NCBI GenBank assembly: GCA_020718205.1
Contig: DYSN01000027.1
Span: forward strand, 1-35,957
DNA length: 35,957 bases
Source of the DNA: Draconibacterium orientale
Lineage (GTDB): Bacteria > Bacteroidota > Bacteroidia > Bacteroidales > UBA12170
Direction of reading: 5' to 3'
The translations under genes and the position numbers were made by a program. The notes under the pieces are model-generated. The model had not been told where the DNA came from, searched no databases, and worked only from the letters and a program-made list of their open reading frames with translations. The first letter of the stretch is position 1; each line of letters starts with the position of its first letter. Positions 30,030 to 35,957 of this stretch are shown here, in pieces.

Positions 30030-31133
30030 ATGAAAAGCAATCTGGAGAAATCGGCACTAAAAGTAATGGAAGGCATAGAACAGCCCGCACCCATAAATCC
30101 GCGTTTTGTTTCAGGCAAAAGAACAGTTGCTGTAAATCAGCCTGCTTCGTGGTATGTAGATGGCATCAGAAATGATGACCGAAGTATTTTAAGCAGAGCC
30201 ATTACTCTGGTTGAGAGCAGTTTGCCGGCACATTATCAGTTGGCACAGGAAGTAATAGAAGCTTGCCTGCCTTTTTCGGGTCAATCGGTTCGAATTGGTA
30301 TTACCGGAGTTCCTGGCGTTGGTAAAAGCACATTTATCGAAGCATTTGGTTCCCGGATTATCCAAAAGACCGGCAAGAAACTGGCTGTACTTGCCATCGA
30401 TCCCAGTAGTCAGCGGACAAAAGGATCTATTCTGGGCGATAAAACCCGCATGGAAAAACTCACCAATAATCCCAACGCTTTTATCCGACCTTCGCCCTCG
30501 GCAGGTTCGCTGGGCGGAGTTGCCCAAAAAACCCGCGAAAGCATTATCCTTTGCGAAGCTGCTGGCTATGAAATTGTTTTTGTGGAAACAGTGGGAGTAG
30601 GACAAAGCGAAACCGAAGTTCACGGAATGGTCGACTTTTTCCTTCTGCTGATGCTGGCGGGTGCCGGCGACGAATTGCAGGGGATTAAAAGGGGTATCAT
30701 GGAAATGGCCGATGCCATTGCTATCAATAAAGCCGATGGCGATAATAAGCCCAAAGCCGAACTGGCCCGCCGCGAATATGCCAATGCATTGCATTTGTTT
30801 CCACCTCCCGATTCGGGCTGGATTCCACAAACCAATACCTGTTCCGCATATACCGGCGATGGTATTCCCGAAATCTGGAACATGATTGATGCCTATATCT
30901 CGGAAACTAAGCAAAATGGCTATTTCGACCAAAAGCGCAGGGAGCAATCCAAACTTGTGATGCTGGGAAATATCGAAAGAAACCTGAAGAATGGTTTCTT
31001 TCAAAATTATCAGATTAAATCAATGCTCCCGATGGTTCAGGAAAAAATACTCAAAAACGAAATATCGGCTTATAAAGGGGCCGAATTATTATTAGAAACC
31101 TATTTTAAAAGTAAAGATATTGGCAAAAGATAA
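30030..31133 (+). CDS. meaB: Methylmalonyl-CoA mutase-associated GTPase
   Basis: [88 protein letters not shown]. Confidence 0.96.
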   Translation: MKSNLEKSALKVMEGIEQPAPINPRFVSGKRTVAVNQPASWYVDGIRNDDRSILSRAITLVESSLPAHYQLAQEVIEACLPFSGQSVRIGITGVPGVGKSTFIEAFGSRIIQKTGKKLAVLAIDPSSQRTKGSILGDKTRMEKLTNNPNAFIRPSPSAGSLGGVAQKTRESIILCEAAGYEIVFVETVGVGQSETEVHGMVDFFLLLMLAGAGDELQGIKRGIMEMADAIAINKADGDNKPKAELARREYANALHLFPPPDSGWIPQTNTCSAYTGDGIPEIWNMIDAYISETKQNGYFDQKRREQSKLVMLGNIERNLKNGFFQNYQIKSMLPMVQEKILKNEISAYKGAELLLETYFKSKDIGKR

Positions 31134-31689
31134 AATAGAAATCAAGAAAGAAGCGAAGCAGCAGAAGATTTCAGAGAAATTAGAAAAAGCGCGAAGAGGC
31201 GAAGTCTTTGCACGTTTAAAACCACTCCTATATAGTTTTGCTTTGTGGGGGGGACTCATGGGAATTATTTATATTCCATTCATTTACAATGCGATAATTG
31301 AGTTTTTTGTTGCCTTTGTAGTCAGTTCAACCATCCTGTTAGGTAAAATTCTGTTCATTCCTGTGGAGACATCAGGCAGCCCATTGATTACGGTGGCAGG
31401 ATATACCATGAAGGTTATTTTTGAGTGTACAGCCTATAATTTCTATCTCTTTGCATTGGCTCTGGTGGTCTTTGCCCAATGGAAAATAAAAGACAAGCTC
31501 ATCAATCTGGCCATTTTCATTTTTTCCATTTTCTTTCTGAATGCCTTCCGCTTCATTATCATGGGATATGTGGGAAAGTTTTGGCCAAACATGTTTCATC
31601 AGATTCACGATTATGTCTGGACCATTGTTTTTGGTCTGGTAGTCTTTGTACTCTATATTTGGCGTAACGATAAAAGTATGATAAAATGA
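31120..31689 (+). CDS. Exosortase/archaeosortase-family membrane protein (predicted)
   Basis: Hydrophobic multi-TM protein with candidate catalytic residues Cys ([11 protein letters not shown]), Arg in N-x-x-R ([12 protein letters not shown]) and His ([10 protein letters not shown]). TTG start overlapping the meaB 3' end by 14 nt. Confidence 0.75.
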   Translation: MAKDKIEIKKEAKQQKISEKLEKARRGEVFARLKPLLYSFALWGGLMGIIYIPFIYNAIIEFFVAFVVSSTILLGKILFIPVETSGSPLITVAGYTMKVIFECTAYNFYLFALALVVFAQWKIKDKLINLAIFIFSIFFLNAFRFIIMGYVGKFWPNMFHQIHDYVWTIVFGLVVFVLYIWRNDKSMIK

Positions 31690-32186
31690 TAAAAAAGATA
31701 TCAATTCTTCTGGGGAGCTCTGTTTTGCTCTTTGGTTTCTGGCTTATGGGTCTCGAAAAAGTATATTCCTGGATTCTTTATTATGGAGCTTCGGCTTTAC
31801 TATCACCTTTTTCGTCGGTTACTCCGGTGTTGAAATCAGAAAAAATGCACCCGGATTTTTGCGTGGCCGTGGGAAAGGAAGGCTACTGTATGGAGTTGGA
31901 ATTGTTTGGCTTATCGGTTGTGGTGATGCTAAGCTGGTATATTCTTCTCATTTTTCTGCAACGAAATAAAGCCATGGTCATCACAGCATTCAAGCATATA
32001 GCCATTTTCTATCTGCTTCAGGTTCTCACCATGACCACTCTGGCTCTTTACGATTTTGGCAGCTTTTTTCAGCAGGCCAACAATGCCCTGAGGCAGAGTT
32101 TTATCATTTTCGCCCTGCTTTTTATCATTTGGGACAACTATATGTATCGCATATTCACCTTCTCCCCCGAAAAGGAGAACCTTTAA
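31686..32186 (+). CDS. Small membrane protein, translationally coupled to the exosortase-like gene
   Basis: 166 aa, about four hydrophobic segments; ATGA start/stop overlap with the upstream gene; two Cys in the inter-TM loop (DFCVAVGKEGYCMELE). Confidence 0.75.
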   Translation: MIKKISILLGSSVLLFGFWLMGLEKVYSWILYYGASALLSPFSSVTPVLKSEKMHPDFCVAVGKEGYCMELELFGLSVVVMLSWYILLIFLQRNKAMVITAFKHIAIFYLLQVLTMTTLALYDFGSFFQQANNALRQSFIIFALLFIIWDNYMYRIFTFSPEKENL

Positions 32187-32210
32187 AAATCCACTTTAAA
32201 AATATCGTTT

Positions 32211-32711
32211 ATGAATAAAATTTTTATGGTTTTAGGATTTCTGGGGTTTCTGGTTTTGTTGGTCTCCTGCGAAACCAAACAGGAATCGGCTCAGGAAATA
32301 ATGTCAATGCAACCAGTATACGACTCGGTGAAAGCTGCCCAATATGGTGCCGACGATTATGGTATGAAAAAATATATTGTGGCATTTTTAAAACGCGGAC
32401 CAGCTTTTGGTGTCAATCCAGACAGTGCTGAAATATTGCAAATGGCTCATTTGAAAAATATTATGCGGATGGCCGATGAAGGAAAGTTGGTTGTGGCGGG
32501 CCCATTTTTGGGGAATCAAAGCATCAGGGGGATTTATATCTTTAATGTTTCAACCATTTCCGAAGCCCAGAAACTCACCCTCACCGATCCGGCCATCAAA
32601 GCAGGAATTCTGGAAATGGAGTTGTTGGAGTGGTATGGCTCGGCAGCCCTCATCGACGTGAATAGAAACCACAGAATTTTCGAAAAGAAAAACATTCTTT
32701 CCACCGAATAA
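32211..32711 (+). CDS. YCII-related domain lipoprotein
   Basis: Lipobox-like LLVSC followed by KKYIVAFLKRGP...HLKNIMRMADEGKLVVAGPFLGNQSIRGIYIFNV...LTDPAIKAGILEMELLEWYG, a YCII-like pattern. Confidence 0.7.
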   Translation: MNKIFMVLGFLGFLVLLVSCETKQESAQEIMSMQPVYDSVKAAQYGADDYGMKKYIVAFLKRGPAFGVNPDSAEILQMAHLKNIMRMADEGKLVVAGPFLGNQSIRGIYIFNVSTISEAQKLTLTDPAIKAGILEMELLEWYGSAALIDVNRNHRIFEKKNILSTE

Positions 32712-32968
32712 TATTTCCGGACTTGTTCAATATGCTCAAAATCTGCAATTAACAGATTTTATTACTTTATCATTTCGTTAAGTTCTCCCGGCAAGGGCTA
32801 CCTTGGGCATACAAATCGATTTTTTGGTTTTTAAGGCCGAAAAAAATAATTACTTTAGCCACCAATAAAAAATCTGATTTATAGCGAGCATGTTCGTTGG
32901 TGTTAAAAAAACAGGGTTGATGATTCATATGCGGGTTTCAGCCAGAAATTATTTTAATTCTACAGAGG

Positions 32969-33967
32969 ATGAAAAAGTTTTTAATTGTCGTAGTAGCTTT
33001 GGCCATTCTGGTGGTCATGGGTCCAAAAACCGAAAAACCAGGCATTGACGGACATGTGCCGGTTATTAGTCAAACAGTTGATTTACAGTTGCTAAAACAA
33101 GAAATCGATCAAAAGGAGAGCATCACCCCTTTCATTAAACCTAACAATGCTTCACGAATTATATTTGCCGACAGCATTCCACAGAAAACAGATTGGTGCC
33201 TGCTCTATATTCATGGATTCTCGGCCAGCCCGCAAGAAGGATATCCGGTGAACGAAGACTTTGCCAAACGCTATCATATGAATGCCTACATACCGCGTCT
33301 GCATGAGCATGGCCTCGAAACAGGTCAGAATTTGCTCAATATGACGCCCGACAAGCTCATTCAGTCGGCAAAAGATGCTTTGCAAATTGCCCGCCAAATG
33401 GGCGAAAAAGTAATTCTGATGAGTACCTCAACCGGGGGAACCTTGTCTTTAATTTTGGCCGCAGACAATCCGGAAATTGCAGGGCTCATTCTTTATGCCC
33501 CTAATATCGAAATGAAAGAAGATATGACTAAAATATTAACCTATCCCTGGGGTTTGCAAATTGGAAAAATGGTGAGCGGCGAGATGATTACCTATCCCGA
33601 TGATCCGGAAATGGTGAAAAAATACTGGCAATCAAGCTATCGCGTAGAAGCTGTAGCTTATCTTCAAAGCCTGGTGGAAAACACCATGAACGAAAAAACA
33701 TTCGATAAAATTCACCAGCCTGCCTTTTTGGGGTACTATTTCAAAGATGAGCTCAACCAGGATAACACTGTGAAAGTGAGTGCCATGCTCGAAATGTTCG
33801 ACGAGCTGTCCACGCCCGACGAGCTAAAAAGAAAAGTCGCCTTTGCCACTGTTGGTGTGCATCCTTTTGCCTCCGACATAAAGTCGAAAGATATTCCCGC
33901 AGTTGAGGCCGAAACCTTTAAATTTGCTGAGGAGATTTTAGAATTAACCCCAGAAAAAACCGAGTAA
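32969..33967 (+). CDS. Alpha/beta hydrolase
   Basis: [24 protein letters not shown] oxyanion region; nucleophile segment [17 protein letters not shown]; likely His near GVHPFASD. Confidence 0.8.
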   Translation: MKKFLIVVVALAILVVMGPKTEKPGIDGHVPVISQTVDLQLLKQEIDQKESITPFIKPNNASRIIFADSIPQKTDWCLLYIHGFSASPQEGYPVNEDFAKRYHMNAYIPRLHEHGLETGQNLLNMTPDKLIQSAKDALQIARQMGEKVILMSTSTGGTLSLILAADNPEIAGLILYAPNIEMKEDMTKILTYPWGLQIGKMVSGEMITYPDDPEMVKKYWQSSYRVEAVAYLQSLVENTMNEKTFDKIHQPAFLGYYFKDELNQDNTVKVSAMLEMFDELSTPDELKRKVAFATVGVHPFASDIKSKDIPAVEAETFKFAEEILELTPEKTE

Positions 33968-33968
33968 A

Positions 33969-34673
33969 ATGAGTATACATATTGATGCAAAACCAGGCGA
34001 CATTGCCGAATCGATTCTCCTTCCGGGCGATCCGCTACGTGCAAAATTTATTGCCGAAAACTATCTCACCGAGCCCAAACTTTATAATAATGTTCGTGGC
34101 ATGCTGGGTTACACAGGCTTCTATAAAGGAAAACGTGTATCGGTTCAGGGCACAGGAATGGGGTTGCCTTCAATTAGCATTTATCTTCACGAACTCATGC
34201 GCGATTATGGGGTGCAAAAACTGATGCGGATAGGTACCTGCGGAACCATAATTCCAAATGTAAACCTGAAAGACGTGGTTTTAGCTCAGGCTTCTTCCAC
34301 CGACAATGCCATGAACCTGCTCAGATTCGACGGAATGAGCTATGCCCCCATTGCAGATTTCGAATTGCTCAAAGCTGCGTGGGATGCGGCAAAACTGGCA
34401 AACCTCGATGTAAAAGTTGGAAATGTTCTGGCTTCCGATACATTTTATAACGACGATTATATAAAAGACCCCTATAAAAAATGGCGCGATTTCGGCGTGA
34501 TGGTGGTGGAAATGGAATCGGCCGCTTTATATACCCTGGCTGCCAAATATGGCCGAAAAGCACTCACAATGCTCACGGTGAGCGATAGTTTGCTTACTGG
34601 CGAAAAATGCACCCCCGAAGATCGTCAGCTCACTTTTACCCAAATGATAGAAATAGCTCTCGAAATAGCCTAA
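33969..34673 (+). CDS. deoD: Purine-nucleoside phosphorylase
   Basis: [84 protein letters not shown]. Confidence 0.97.
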   Translation: MSIHIDAKPGDIAESILLPGDPLRAKFIAENYLTEPKLYNNVRGMLGYTGFYKGKRVSVQGTGMGLPSISIYLHELMRDYGVQKLMRIGTCGTIIPNVNLKDVVLAQASSTDNAMNLLRFDGMSYAPIADFELLKAAWDAAKLANLDVKVGNVLASDTFYNDDYIKDPYKKWRDFGVMVVEMESAALYTLAAKYGRKALTMLTVSDSLLTGEKCTPEDRQLTFTQMIEIALEIA

Positions 34674-34686
34674 AGAAACATAAAAA

Positions 34687-35448
34687 ATGACAAAAACAGT
34701 ATTAATCAGCGGGGCAACTTCAGGCATCGGAGAGTCCTGTGCCCATAAATTTGCCGCCAATGGTTTCAACTTAATAATTACCGGACGACGCAATCAAAAA
34801 CTCCAGGAGATCAAAGAGACCATCGAAAAACAATATAAAATTGCGGTTCTTCCACTCAATTTCAACATCACTAAAAGAGACGAAGTGGAATTGGCCATCG
34901 CCTCCATTCCTGCCGGATTTAGATCGGTTCATATACTCATAAACAATGCTGGTCTGGCTCTGGGAGTAAATCCAATAGACAAAGGTCTTTTAGACGATTG
35001 GGATCAAATGATTGATACCAACGTAAAAGGATTGCTGTATTTGAGTAAAGCGGTAATCCCCATGTTGAAGGAAAACAAAAACAGCCACATCATCAACATC
35101 GGTAGCATAGCCGGAAAGTTGGTTTACCCAAACGGAAATGTGTATTGCGCCACCAAAAGTGCTGTTCAATCCATCACCGAAGGAATGCGGATCGACCTGA
35201 TTCCCTATGGAATCAAAGTAACTCAGGTGGCTCCCGGTGCTGCCGAAACCGAATTTAGTTTGGTAAGACTCAAAGGCGATGCCAATGCAGCCAAACGTGT
35301 TTATGATGGTTATCAGCCACTTACACCCAATGATATTGCCGATGCAGTGTATTTTTGCACCACCCTTCCGCCACATGCCAACATCAACGATTTGGTCATA
35401 ACGCCCACAGCACAAGCCAATGCTTATGTCTATAATAAAAGTGAATAA
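34687..35448 (+). CDS. Short-chain dehydrogenase/reductase (YdfG-like)
   Basis: TVLISGATSGIGESCAHKFA (TGxxxGIG), LINNAGLALG (NNAG), YCATKSAV (YxxxK). Confidence 0.93.
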   Translation: MTKTVLISGATSGIGESCAHKFAANGFNLIITGRRNQKLQEIKETIEKQYKIAVLPLNFNITKRDEVELAIASIPAGFRSVHILINNAGLALGVNPIDKGLLDDWDQMIDTNVKGLLYLSKAVIPMLKENKNSHIINIGSIAGKLVYPNGNVYCATKSAVQSITEGMRIDLIPYGIKVTQVAPGAAETEFSLVRLKGDANAAKRVYDGYQPLTPNDIADAVYFCTTLPPHANINDLVITPTAQANAYVYNKSE

Positions 35449-35485
35449 TTATTTTAAGAATTGTTTTTTCAGGTCAAAAATTTTT

Positions 35486-35493
35486 TACCTTTG
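35486..35493 (+). promoter_or_regulatory. Predicted -7 element (TACCTTTG) for the receiver-domain gene
   Basis: TACCTTTG 2 nt upstream of the first ATG (35496); suggests translation starts at 35520 instead. Confidence 0.5.
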
Positions 35494-35495
35494 AA

Positions 35496-35924
35496 ATGGA
35501 AAAACCAAATTTAATCAATATGGAACCCCAAAAAGAAAACTTCGATTGGTCGGAAAAGACAGTGTTAATAGCTGAGGATGTGGATGATAATTATCTTTTT
35601 TTAAAAACTTTTTTGAGGAAGACCAAAATAAAAGTCCTTTGGGCTAAAGATGGCATGGAAGCCATTGAAAAGTGCAAAAACGACGAAAACATCGACTTAA
35701 TACTCATGGATATTAGAATGCCTTTTATCGATGGGTACGAAGCCACCAGGAAAATAAAGGAATTTAGACCCAATTTGCCCATCATCGCTCAAACAGCTTA
35801 TGCACTAAACTCTGATTATCAGAAAGTTTACGATGCCGGATGCGATGATTATATTACAAAGCCCATTCTGGGGAAAATCCTTTTCCAGAAAATGAGTAGG
35901 TTTTTGGAAAAAAAGGTTGAATAA
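35496..35924 (+). CDS. Single-domain response regulator receiver protein
   Basis: TVLIAEDVDDNYLFLKTFL (acidic pair), LILMDIRMPFIDGYEA (phospho-Asp), PIIAQTAYA, ITKPI (Lys). True start may be 35520 (MEPQKENF). Confidence 0.92.
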   Translation: MEKPNLINMEPQKENFDWSEKTVLIAEDVDDNYLFLKTFLRKTKIKVLWAKDGMEAIEKCKNDENIDLILMDIRMPFIDGYEATRKIKEFRPNLPIIAQTAYALNSDYQKVYDAGCDDYITKPILGKILFQKMSRFLEKKVE

Positions 35925-35929
35925 AACTT

Positions 35930-35953
35930 AAAACGCCCCGAAAAGGGCGTTTT
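35930..35953 (+). terminator. Rho-independent terminator
   Basis: aaaacgccc-cgaaaa-gggcgtttt: 9-bp perfect stem ending in a T-tract. Confidence 0.85.
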
Positions 35954-35957
35954 GTAT

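Noticed and set aside
30189-31004. 271-aa ORF on the - strand
   Set aside because: Fully antisense to the well-supported meaB gene, low-complexity composition, no recognisable domain; a shadow ORF.

Overview
This window is a mostly housekeeping chromosomal segment from a Bacteroidota (Bacteroidetes) bacterium. The evidence is the gene families, Bacteroidota-type -7 promoters (TAnnTTTG), an F-type ATP synthase cluster without atpD/atpC, mevalonate-pathway genes and DUF4249/lipoprotein genes. Left to right it holds: the tail of a DUF3226-like gene; gatD and gatE, an archaeal-type Glu-tRNA(Gln) amidotransferase; a MerR/CarH-like cobalamin-domain regulator; a MATE transporter; cysS; a DUF202 protein; a decayed GH53 galactanase pseudogene; a GNAT acetyltransferase; a PurD-like ATP-grasp protein; atpBEFHAG; dnaX; an M13 peptidase; mevalonate kinase and diphosphomevalonate decarboxylase; parE; purC; a DUF4249 lipoprotein; a MobB-like P-loop protein; guanine deaminase; meaB; an exosortase-like protein with a small membrane partner; a YCII lipoprotein; an alpha/beta hydrolase; deoD; an SDR oxidoreductase; and a lone receiver-domain protein. 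The points most worth follow-up are the archaeal-type GatDE pair in a bacterium, the exosortase-like two-gene unit with no visible substrate, the CarH-like regulator with repeat-rich upstream DNA and a possible structured RNA, and the GH53 pseudogene with five nonsense codons (one at the predicted catalytic Glu) plus a 1-nt deletion. No tRNA, rRNA, CRISPR array or intact mobile element was recognised. All family calls come from reading the proteins; no database search was run.
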